DNA from: Salpingoeca rosetta
Lineage: Eukaryota; Opisthokonta; Choanoflagellata; Craspedida; Salpingoecidae
Direction of reading: 5' to 3'
DNA: 14,584 nucleotides
NCBI RefSeq assembly: GCF_000188695.1
Contig: NW_004754930.1
Coordinates: 1,888,651 to 1,903,234 of the forward strand
Position numbers and translations under genes: made by a program. Below the pieces are notes generated by a model that saw only the letters and a list, made by a program, of their open reading frames with translations, was not told the origin of the DNA and searched no databases. Below, one piece after another: positions 1 through 9,300 of the stretch (positions are counted from its first letter, which is position 1; each line of letters opens with the position of its first letter).

Positions 1-22
1 GCCTTGTCCGTGGTGTACGCAC

Positions 23-269
23 CCCTGTCCAATCTTCTTGAGGTCTTTGTAGCGGTCCTTTGGTGCTGCAGGGTTGACCACCTCCCGTAACCGCGCAAGC
101 ACTTCCTCGTCTGACATCTTCTTCTTGCCCTTGTCCCTCTTCTGCACCTTCTGCTGCCCGGCGCTCGGCTTTGTCTCTGCCGCTGTTGTTGTCGGTGCTG
201 ATGATGACGGCGCCGCCTTGGCTGCCGGTTGTCTTGGTGCTGCAACAGGCGCGGGCTTGGAAATGGGCT

Positions 270-362
<93 letters not shown>

Positions 363-867
363 CAGAAGCGAAAGGGACCAACATGCACACGCACGTGCAT
401 GGAGGCGAGAGACGTCCAGCGGTGTGAGCAACAGCTTGCACAGGGGGCACAGTGACATCGCAAGCCGCAAGCCGCAACCAACAACCAACAACCAACAACC
501 AACAACCAACAACAACAACAACAACAACAACGAGGGGCGGCAGCAGCAAACAAACAAACAAACAATCAGCCCAAACAAAAACAAACACCACCTGCCGTAC
601 CTTTGTCTTCTCCGACTTTGTAAACGCTGGCCTCTCGACCACGGGTGGGGGCTGTGGCGCCTCCTTGGCCGGTGCAGACTGTGGCTGCGGTTGCTTCGCT
701 GCAGGGGCAGCCATCTTCACGCCCTGCTTCCCGCTCTTGCCGCTCTTCTTGTCTGTGTCGACCATAAACTTGACGCCCTCGCCATCAGCCGTGCCCTAAG
801 GTTGCATGACGGAGAAGTGCGCGGTGAGGAGGTGCGAGACGCAGGGCAGCAGCGATACACGAACAAA

Positions 868-913
<46 letters not shown>

Positions 914-1841
914 GTTGCAGTGCAAACACACACACAAAGGTGTCACAGTCACAAGTGCACACACAAACACACAGACACACACACATTCGCATGCACAATC
1001 GGTGGCGCTTAGCCCACCGCCAAAAGCGAGAGCATGCGTACCTGCACGTCCTCTGTGTAGAAGCCAAGCACATCAACCATCGCTTGCGGGTTCTTGGCGA
1101 TCTCCTTCTTTGTGATACCGGAGACTTGCAGCAGCGCGCTCCATTGTGGCGGCAAGCCCTGTCAAGACAAAAACCGAAGCAAGCGGCACGTTCAACGAGA
1201 GGCAACACGTGTGCTGCGATGTGAGCTGCGTGTGTTGGAAGGTACTGCGAGGTGCGACCTCGCAACGTCATGCCGGGCCCCCACTCGCGGCTACGCAGTC
1301 ACGCATGTCTGGCAGAGGGAGCATGACCAAACTCAGAAACAACACAGCATTGGGCGCAGGAAAGAAAGACTTGGCTGCCAACGTACGGAGAACTCGCCGG
1401 TTTCGGGATCAAAACCAACGTGCACCTCGTGCACAAAGTCAAGTGGCGCGGAGATGTCCACCTTGCGGACTGTGGAGAAGGTGCAACGAGTTGTCGATGA
1501 GCGTGAGCGTGTGCGTGGGCATGGTATTGCATGCACATGCATTTTTGTGTGTGTGTATTTGTGTGTGTGTATGTGTGTGTGTGTGTGTGTGCGTGCGTGT
1601 GTGCGTGATGGGTAGCAGCTGCTTGTTGGAGGCACCAAACTGGGTCCTGCCGGTGTGGCATTAGGGCAGAGCACAGCTGCAGTTGGCGCAGCGATGTTCG
1701 CCGACGCGGCAGCAACGCACAACGACACTCACCAGGAGGCCGGTCATCGCGGGCCTTGCTTGTGCTGCCAAACAAGCGGAACTTCTTCTTCTCAGATGCC
1801 TGGCGATGAGGCAAAGAAGGGTTCAACAGCACAAGCTTCAT
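23..1841 (-). CDS. PAK: p21-activated kinase (group I PAK, Ste20-family Ser/Thr kinase), 5' part
   Basis: This is an effector kinase of Cdc42/Rac GTPases that acts in cytoskeletal signalling; the 3' part runs off the window. Exons on the minus strand are 1841(or 1799)-1733, 1469-1387, 1158-1042, 795-601 and 267-23. All have AG acceptors and donors GTGAGT, GTACGT, GTACGC, GTACGG and GTGCGT, and the phases join without a stop. Residues 42-64 are a CRIB motif ([16 protein letters not shown], then TGEF). Residues 65-103 are the autoinhibitory segment ([11 protein letters not shown], then [12 protein letters not shown]). Residues 104-168 form a linker with [14 protein letters not shown], which aligns with the PIX-binding stretch of animal PAKs. 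Next comes [17 protein letters not shown], the family signature just before the kinase domain, ending at KKIGQG, the start of the Gly-rich loop. The catalytic residues are outside the window. The start is uncertain. The ATG at 1841-1839 is in frame and adds [14 protein letters not shown], but the bases before 1799 (a pyrimidine-rich run, then CAG) also look like an acceptor, so an upstream exon may supply the Met. ATG at 1983-1981, followed directly by GTGCGT, would join in phase. Confidence 0.93.
271..360. repeat. (GT)45 microsatellite in a PAK intron
   Basis: Forty-five perfect GT units on the plus strand, which is (CA)45 in the PAK transcript. The tract ends only 3 bp from the start of the PAK exon at 267, so on the sense strand the CA run passes directly into the acceptor CAG. 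It fills the normal pyrimidine-tract position with CA repeats. The intron spans 600-268. Its remainder includes a run of CAACAAC-type repeats at about 474-532 and a CAAA-rich stretch at about 548-590. Confidence 0.95.
474..532. repeat. CAACCAA/CAA tandem repeat in a PAK intron
   Basis: About five copies of a CAACCAA-like unit run into about nine CAA triplets. The repeat lies in the PAK intron between the exons ending at 601 and starting at 267. No coding role is likely, because both flanking exons are well defined and their splice phases join across it. Confidence 0.85.
871..991. repeat. (AGC)14 followed by a CA-rich tract in a PAK intron
   Basis: About fourteen AGC triplets at 871-912 are followed by a CA-rich stretch interrupted by GT-containing words to about 990. 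Both lie in the PAK intron at 1041-796. On the transcribed strand this reads as GT-rich sequence followed by a GCT/CTG-type triplet run before the acceptor at 795. In all frames it gives only homopolymers (Ser, Gln, Ala, Leu, Cys), which I do not accept as protein. Confidence 0.85.
1387..1469 (-). other. PAK: PAK exon encoding the CRIB (GTPase-binding) domain
   Basis: This 83-nt exon begins in phase 1 and ends in phase 0. It carries the whole CRIB consensus I-S-x-P-x(n)-F-x-H-x-x-H-V-G, read as [15 protein letters not shown], and then D-P-E-T-G-E-F. In known PAKs these residues bind GTP-loaded Cdc42 or Rac. Both CRIB histidines and the HVG are present, so GTPase binding is expected to be intact. 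The next exon (1158-1042, 39 codons) supplies the kinase-inhibitory segment, starting [11 protein letters not shown]. Confidence 0.93.
1547..1605. repeat. GT-rich imperfect microsatellite in a PAK intron
   Basis: An imperfect GT run with ATTT and AT interruptions, inside the PAK intron at 1732-1470. In the PAK transcript it is CA-rich. Nothing else is recognisable in this 263-bp intron. Confidence 0.8.
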
Positions 1842-2100
1842 GTGAATGGGACATGGGAGGTAGGCAAGATGGCATGCATCACAACGATCAAGGGGAGCAA
1901 GAGCAGCATGCAGCTGTTACACAGCTTGCAGCAGAGACATCATCATGTGGAGAGAGGCAAACGGGGAGAGGCAAACGCACCATGCTGATGTTTCAATGAT
2001 ACGGTTGATCAGACACCACTCAAAGGTGAACAGCTATCGGGATCTCTGTGCTGTCATGCAAGGCAAGAAGCGCAGCGCCGTCAATGAGCCCCGAGATTCA

Positions 2101-2105
2101 CACAC

Positions 2106-2158
<53 letters not shown>

Positions 2159-2177
2159 CACCACCACCACCACACAC
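2101..2177. repeat. (CA)n microsatellite with an ACC triplet run
   Basis: About 25 CA units are followed by a short (CAC)n run and further CA units. The repeat sits in the divergent intergenic region. On the PAK sense strand it is (GT)n. Confidence 0.9.
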
Positions 2178-3380
2178 ACGTTCCCCAAGTTAGGGGCGAG
2201 CAGGCAGCAAACGATGCGCAGGCAAGGAAACAGGCCGAACAACGTACTCAGCCAGCCAACAACTGCACGAACGCAAACACACGCATGTGCATGCACACAC
2301 ACACACAAAGTAAGCGCAGACATTGGCGGCATTGGTGTGTTAACAGTCAAGCAGAACATACCTAACAGCGAGAACAGTCAACGATGAATGTGATGTCGTC
2401 TCGTGTGGAGTGAGCTGTTGCAAGTTGCTGGCTGGTCACCGGGCCCGCCACAAAACAAACAAAAAAAGTTGTGCAGGTGTCTTGCTTGGTTGGTTGGTTG
2501 ATACGGGCAATGTGGCTGTTGCACCGAGCCACACGAAACGCTGCGTGTCCAAAAACAAACAGCAGCGAGAGCGGTGGGAAACGGCTGTTGGCTGCTGCTG
2601 TCTGTGATACGATACGAGGCAGCCTCAAGGGAGAGCAGCAAGGCAGGCGGAGGGAGTGTGTGTGTGTTTGTTGTGTGTCGTCTCGCTTCTTGTTCGGCAA
2701 ACGATGAGTTGTGTGGTTGTGGCGGAAGCGACAACAGCAGCGGGAGCAGCCAAAAAAAAATATGACGAAAATCAGCCAAATCAAGCACAACACTTCCCTA
2801 ACAGAGGTCGACTTGCAAATATGTGAAAACGTCTGTAAATTTTCGACGGGAACCGGAACAGAGACATGACAGCACAATTTATTGTTGCTGACAGTTTGTG
2901 GGAACTTGCTCGCTGCTGCTCGCTGTGCGTTTTTTCCCGCACAACGATCACATCCTGATTCACCGACAAGCAGAGCAGGGCAGAGTGGCAGAAGAAGCAA
3001 AGAAGTGAGTGGCGGGGCTTGTCTCGTCCGCAACGTGAGGGTTGGAGCAAAGACAACAAGGCACAAAGGGGCGAGGGAGAGCGGTGAAGCGGGTTTACCT
3101 TTTGATTGATGGTGTGTGTTTGTTGCGGTGAAACGGCAGCCACGTGGCTTCGTTGTGTCGTTTGGCGCGGTCTCGCGCTACGAAATTGGCGGTTATCATG
3201 GAGTGGCGTGGAGGGGGGAATGGGTTGCGTTGCATGCTTGATGACCTGCATGACTGTGCGGCGATGAACAACGCTCGTTGGCATTGTGGTATTGTGGTGT
3301 GGTTTACTGGCGAGTGTTGGTGGTCTGTCAGTCTGATGACTGTTGATGGGTCTTGTTTCCATGCTCAAGGACTCAAATAA

Positions 3381-3404
3381 CCTTTTTTTTTTCTTTTTTT
3401 TTTT
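3381..3404. repeat. Poly-T tract upstream of the HECT ligase start
   Basis: Two long T runs separated by a single C lie about 65 bp upstream of the proposed start codon at 3470. The tract could be a nucleosome-depleting poly(dA:dT) promoter element or part of the 5' UTR. The sequence alone cannot separate these. Confidence 0.6.
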
Positions 3405-3469
3405 GTGGTGTGCCACACGGCAGACGCACACGTTGTCTCGACCGTGGGCCGGACCACATACCCGCCTGC

Positions 3470-3670
3470 ATGGAATCGTCTGGGTGAGCGCGGTCAAGGC
3501 GTGTCCTGAACGGCACTGCCTGGCCTGCGTGCATGCATGCTTGCTTGCTTGCCACGTCTTGTCGCACCAGCACAGCATGCTCGCACACAAAGACACGTCG
3601 ACACACATATCCGCATGTCGGACACACATATTTTCCGCATTGTATCGATGCTCCGATGGCGGGTTGTCTT

Positions 3671-3706
<36 letters not shown>

Positions 3707-3875
3707 ACACACACACACGCACGCACACGCGCGCACTTGCACATGCACACACGCGCACTTACAAACCATCCACACGCACATGCACACACTGCCACTCTTT
3801 GGTCCCGCCACTGATTCGTCTGCTTGGCTCGGATGTGGTCGACAACAGCAGCTCCAACCCGAAGAAGCGAGCCAA
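3470..3875 (+). other. TRIP12: Proposed first two mini coding exons of the HECT ligase
   Basis: The ATG at 3470 opens a 14-nt coding segment (ATG GAA TCG TCT GG) followed by a GTGAGC donor. A CAG acceptor at 3846-3848 opens a 27-nt exon that ends at GTACGT. The product reads MESSGSSNPKKRAKRKPRA into the next exon, and all phases fit. From about 3711 to the acceptor at 3848 there is no AG dinucleotide, as expected between a branch point and an acceptor; CTGAT near 3811 is a possible branch site. The ATG at 3831 is out of frame with the downstream NLS exon and would give an Ala-rich reading that fails at the next junction. An upstream non-coding or coding exon remains possible. Confidence 0.55.
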
Positions 3876-6295
3876 GTACGTGAATGATGGCACGCGTGCT
3901 GAACTTGCAGCTGGCTGGCCCATGGAATTGTTCCCCACACAACCATTCTTCCCCACACAACCATTCTTCCAACGTGATGTGGTGTGATGTCGTGGCATTG
4001 CAACACAATAATGCATGTTTGCATCCGCTCATGCATGTTTGTGTGCTCCAACGACTCGCCTTGCAGGAGGAAACCACGAGCCGCTGACGTTACCATCAGC
4101 GGCAGCAGCAGCAGCAGCAGCAGTAGCAACAGCGGCGCGAACAGCGGGAACAACAGCGGCAGCGAGAGCGTCAGCTCCAGGACCAGATCAAGGACCTCAA
4201 CGCCCCTGCCGCCCTCGTACGTGGCGTCGTATGGTGCCTGTGGTCCTGTGGTGTAGTTCATCAGTGTCGCGTGCTGTCGTCTTGCTGCCTGCGCTGTGCA
4301 TGAGCGTGTGCCAAGAGTACTCGCGCGCTCGTACACCTCATGCCCTTAACCATTTCCTTGTCTTGCTCATTGTTGTTTGTGCCTTCCTCATGTGTGCTTT
4401 GCTGAACTGTTTGCACGTGCGTGCCCCGTGGTGCAGGGGTGACGCCGCAAGCGACACCCTTCCTCCTCCTCCTCCTCGCCGCAGCTCGCGCCGGAAAGCA
4501 AAGAAGGCCACCCAACCCAGCGAGGCCGCCACTAGCGCCACAACCAGCAAGAAGAGCACAAGCAGCAAGGCCAGCAGCAGCAGCAGCCGCCGCAACAAGG
4601 GCCAGGCCAAGCGAAAGGCGGTTGCAACAAGCGAGTGGATCGAGGAAGACATCGACACTGCTGACACTGCTGACACCGGCACCACCACTGCCACCACCGC
4701 GGACACCGCTACCAGCAGCAGCAGCACCAGACGAAGCAGACAAAGCGGCGTCTCCCAGCGCAAGCGCGCCAAGACACGTCGCAGAAGCCACGCACCCTCA
4801 CCACCGCGTACGCCAGCAGCGGCGCCAAGAATTTGCAGCAGCAGCAGCAGCAGCAGTAGTGGCAGCGGCACCACAGGACCCGCATCCTCATCTTCATCTC
4901 GACGGCGCGCAAGCAGGCCATCTCAGAGGCAGCGCCGACAGCAGTTACAGCAGCAGCAGTTACACCAGCAGCAACAACAAGCACGCCATCGTCCGCAGCC
5001 AGACATGTCCGACAGAGCTGGTGAGTGCGCAGTGGCACGCATGACGCTGGGTGTGTGAGTGTGAGTGTGAGTGTGAGTGTGAGTGTGAGTGTGAGTGTGA
5101 GTGTGTGAGTGTGAGTGTGTGAGTGTGAGTTTGAGTGTGTGTGTGTGTGTGTGTGTTGGCATGTTTTGCAGTGCCAGCGGTTTTCCTCAGCACGCCTTTT
5201 TTTTTTCTCACCTTCCGGCTGCCTCCCTGTGTGTGCGCGTGTTCAGAGTCGTTTATGGCGGGCCTGCCCTTCCACCAGATTTTCGGCGCGCCACTCATGC
5301 AGCAGCGCGGCGGCTCGTCAGGTACACGTGCTTGTTGGTTTGGTTATGTGCTGTTGTGTGTGCGTGCATGTGTGTATGCGGCACAAGGGTTGTGCCTGTG
5401 TTTGCTGTGTTACTTCTCCGCGCCCATAGAGCGTGTGCGTGCGTGCGTGCTTGAAACACGCAGCCCAACTCGCAGCTCAACTCAGCCCCGCGTGTATGCG
5501 TGGTGTGTACACAGGCATCGTTGCTGGGTTGAAATCGGGTGATTTCCTGCAAAAGGAGCATGCCCTCGACACCCTCAACACCGTACGTCGCAGCGTGCTT
5601 TTGCAGCGCTTGTTTGTGTCTCCGCGCACCGCGTGCATTTGTTCGTGTTTCCTTTCTCTTCGCCTTCTTTGGGTCTGCGATGCGCATACACACGAACGTG
5701 ATGCCTGCCTCTGCTTAGCTACCTCCTGCTGACTCACTACATTTGCCCCTCCCCCGCTCCACGCACTGCAAACACACACGAATGCATGCGTGTGCATTTG
5801 GTTTGTTTGCGTAGAAATTTCTGATGGAGCCAGCGGAGCAGTGGCGATCGCTCCCCTTTGAGGAAATCATCGATGCTTTGGTGAGCCAGCCAGCCAGCCA
5901 GCCAGTTGTGTTGTGCCGTCTGCGCGCGCGCGTGTGTGTCTGTAAATTTGCGTGTGATCTTGTTTGTTGGTGTGTGTGCGCGCGCTTTGGGTTTGTTTGC
6001 GTGCTCGCGTCTGTGCCTGATTGTCTCGTTGACGTGCGTGTTATGCAGCTGCTTGCTACTCATCTCGCACATCGCGCAATACCACCGAATACCACGCAAT
6101 ACGACGCAATGTCACGCACTGCCCCTTGCAGGATGCCATCATCAAATCCATGAGCCCTGAGGACGCCCACCTTGTACGTCAACCCCATCCATAATCTATG
6201 TTCCCGGTTCTTCAACTCCATTGCACGCACTCTGCCTCGTTACTCTTTTTCTGTCTGTCTGCCTGTCTCTCTCTCTCAATATCTCTCTCTCTCAA

Positions 6296-6347
<52 letters not shown>

Positions 6348-9300
6348 CCCCCCCCCACATGCCTCTTTCATTTCCATCCTTTTCCCTCACTCCACCACGA
6401 TCGCTTTTCTTGTTCCCCCTTCGCCTTCACCCCCAATCGCTTGATGTGCTGTGCTATTGTTTTTCTGCCATATTGGTGTGGTGTGCAGGCGTCGCGCGCT
6501 GCCCGCGCTGCGTCGAGTCTTCTCGAGGCGCGGCCGCAGACTGCAAGCATCGTTGCCAAGCTGGGCCCCGCCATCATGTTTAGGGTACGGTGGTTTACTG
6601 TGTGCGCACGCGTGAGCTCAATGTGTGTGCGCATGTTCGTACGTGCGTGAAGAAAGGCCCACGCTCCACAATGCGCGCGTGGGGTCAGGCTCACGTGCGC
6701 ACCTTCCGTGTCGCATGCCCATGCTCATTGGTGCCATCTTATTCAAGCCCTCACGACACGTGCGACACGTGCACCGTTGCTGATGGTGGTGTTGTTTCAA
6801 CGTTTAGTTCCAGCAAATGGACATGGACTTTACGGAGGCTGGCCTGGCGTGCCTGAAGCGGCTGGCGCGCGAAGCTCCAACAGAAGTCCTGCAGCTGGTG
6901 CGTGCACCCGTGTCGACATGCCTTTCCATTCTGGCTGTCTGTGTCTGAATGTGGATGTTTCGTGTGTGTCTCTTTCGTGTGTGTATCTTTTCTTGTGTGT
7001 GTGTGTGTGTATCTTTTCTTGTGTGTGTGCTCTTCTCTCACTTGCGCTTCTTGTATCCGCTCCTGCCTCACTTCTTTCTGCGTGTTGTTCCACCCTGCCC
7101 CCTCCCCTTTCCATTCCCGCCCCGCCAACAGAATGCCGTGCCAACGGTGACGATGATGATCGACTTCTTCATGGGCGCCTCCCAGAAGGACGCCATTGAG
7201 CTCATCTCCTCCGCCGCAGACGTGTGCGACGCGTCCACCTTCCCCCAGCACATGCGGGAGGCTGTGTCGGGCCTGACGCAATTTCTCCGCATGTTTGCCG
7301 TGCGCGACCCCGCAGTTGTGGAGGCAACGTGCGTGCTGTTCTTCAAGCTCACCCGCAACCTGGCTGCGTCGCCGGAGCACGTGGAGGCCCTGGCCAGCGA
7401 CGGCCTCCCCGCCGTCTTTGTGCAGATTCTGCAGACCAAGCCGCTGCCCATTGCGCGGGAGGGGCTGACGGCCGTGCTGGCGTCGCTGGCCCTCATGGCG
7501 CGGTCGTCCACGGCAACGGCGGTGGCGCTGGTGCAAGACGACGCGCTGCTGCCCATGCTCAAGATGGCTCTCACCGACGCAAAGCACCGCAGCCGCCGCG
7601 CTGGCAGCACTCGTGGTGCTGATGGCACCGGCGCGGGGACAGCAGGTGCAGACGAGGACGTTGGTGTTGATGACGAGGGCGATGATGACGATGACGTTGC
7701 TGTTGTGGAGGGTGGTGCCGAAGACACGGCCACTGGCGCAAGCGCGCAACAGGGACAGGGACAGGAGGACGAGAAGCAGGAGAATCAGGGTGGTGCTGGC
7801 ATTGGCATGCAGTTGCGCGCCAACCAGCTGCTGCATGTGGTGGCCCTGATCCGCCACCTGCTCCCGCCGCTGCCGACAACCCACCCATTCCACACGTTTA
7901 CGCGCGACGTGCTGCCCACGGACGACGAGGCCGTGTGGGAGTGGCGCAGCGGGGCCAGCACGTGGCGGCCCTACACCACCGCCGCCACCGCCAGCATCGA
8001 GCGCGCATATGCCACGGGCGCGCCCTCTGTCACCATAACCGTCGGCTCGCAGACGTTTGTGGTGGACGTGCAGCGCATGCGGCAGATCAACCTGTCCTCG
8101 CACGGCGTGCGGGAGGTGCGGCGCACGGAGCGGCCAGCACCACCGCCCCCATCTGGTGACGCACTGCACAAGCACTACGCGCAGCACCCGGCCGCCTTGT
8201 CCAGCATGATTGTTGAGCTGATCCGCCCGCTGTTTGAGCTCTACCTTGCCAGCGCGCGCACGGACATCCACGCCGAATTTGCCCACACGCTCGTGCGCAT
8301 GGTGCACGCTGCGACGCCGCCGACGCTGGTTGAGTCGCTGCGGTCCGTGTCCATGTCAAACTACCTGGCGCAGATGCTGCACTCGCGCGAGCCCGTGGTG
8401 GTGATGGGCGCGCTGGCCACGGCCTCGTGCCTGCTGCAGCGGCTACCGGACATTTTCGCCGTCCACTTCCGCCGCAAGGGCGTGCTGCATCGCGTGGAGC
8501 AGCTGTGCAAGATGCGCGTGGAAGTGGTGGCGCCCACGCCGGCGACGCCAGGCGCATCCACAGCAGCGGCGGAGGGAGGGTCAACGCCGTCCACGCCGGC
8601 AGCGGCAACAGCAGCGACACCCGCCACGCCCTCGGACGCGTTGTCTGCACCCTCCCCGCACGCAGCCATGCTGTCGCTGCAGCGCAGAAACACGGCGGCG
8701 GCGCGCGAGGAGAGCAGGAACATGCGCCGACGCGCCCGCAAGCAGCGCATGATGCAGGCGAAGAAGGTCGCGTACGACTTTGCTCGCGAGGCTTTTGGCG
8801 ACGTGCTGGCCTCCACGGAGGCAGACGCCGACATCGACGCCATCATCTCGTCAGTACACTTTCATCTGTTGATGCGCAGTTCGTGGTTGTGCGTGTGCGT
8901 GTACTTGTGTGTGTGTGTGTGTACTTGTGTGTGTACTTGTGTGTGTACTTGTGTGTGGTTGTGTGTACCCTCGTGTGTGTACTCGTGTGTGTGTGTCTGC
9001 CTATGCGTGCGCGTGGGTTTGTATTTGTGTGTTCACGTGCGCCCATGCTTGTGTTCTTCATGTTGCGTTTGCGCGCACATTCACTTGCGCTGTTATGATG
9101 TTGCCACCTTGTGAATTCTTCGTCGTCTGCTTTCCTTGTGTTACCCCTCATCCCATCACGGTCACGTTCGCACAACACTCGGTGCTCAATGCTCAACGGG
9201 CAATCTCACCCCCCCCCCCTCTTATGCCCCCAACATTTGCCACCATTTGCCACCATTCGCTGCTTGCGCAGGGCGGTGAAAGCGGCGACGTCGGAGTTGC

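Larger units (their letters stand above)
1842..3469. promoter_or_regulatory. Divergent intergenic region with the presumed 5' UTRs and promoters of PAK and the HECT ligase
   Basis: The two genes are transcribed away from each other across about 1.6 kb. ORFs exist on both strands, but they are rich in Cys/Val or Thr/His repeats or lack any family resemblance, and I accept none as a gene. A consensus donor on the minus strand (exon end 2362, then GTATGT) could close a PAK 5' UTR exon. A coding exon ending there in phase 0 would end in TAG, so it would have to be non-coding. Other landmarks are the (CA)n run at about 2101-2154, [13 protein letters not shown] tracts at about 3381-3404, and A8 at about 2752-2760. 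I see no clear TATA box. Confidence 0.5.

Noticed and set aside
271..532. Possible CRISPR array or transposon repeats
   Set aside because: The repeats are microsatellites without unique spacers. No terminal inverted repeats, transposase or integrase motifs were seen anywhere in the window.
74..1224. Plus-strand ORFs with Cys/Val dipeptide or Asn/Ser homopolymer runs in the left region
   Set aside because: They come from GT and AGC microsatellites. The minus strand here is a clear PAK gene with matching splice phases.
2362..3066. Minus-strand ORF of 234 codons in the intergenic region
   Set aside because: No family resemblance, composition that looks like translated non-coding DNA, and several overlapping ORFs of similar length in other frames.
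3343..3987. Plus-strand ORF reading through the (CA)n repeat into the NLS exon
   Set aside because: It would code a His/Thr dipeptide repeat and read through the GTACGT donor at 3876. Only its short 3849-3875 part is used in the spliced model.
3831..4216. Alternative start at the ATG at 3831 giving a Ser/Ala-rich N-terminus
   Set aside because: Its frame fails at the junction from 4216 to 4437, which requires phase 2 to read into GDAASDTLPPPPPRRSS. The NLS frame fits both junctions.
6751..8307. Long minus-strand open frame (518 codons) opposite ligase exon 11
   Set aside because: It is the antisense shadow of a GC-rich coding exon. The plus-strand frame has clear TRIP12-family and WWE motifs, while this one is His/Arg-rich without family motifs and crosses intron 10.
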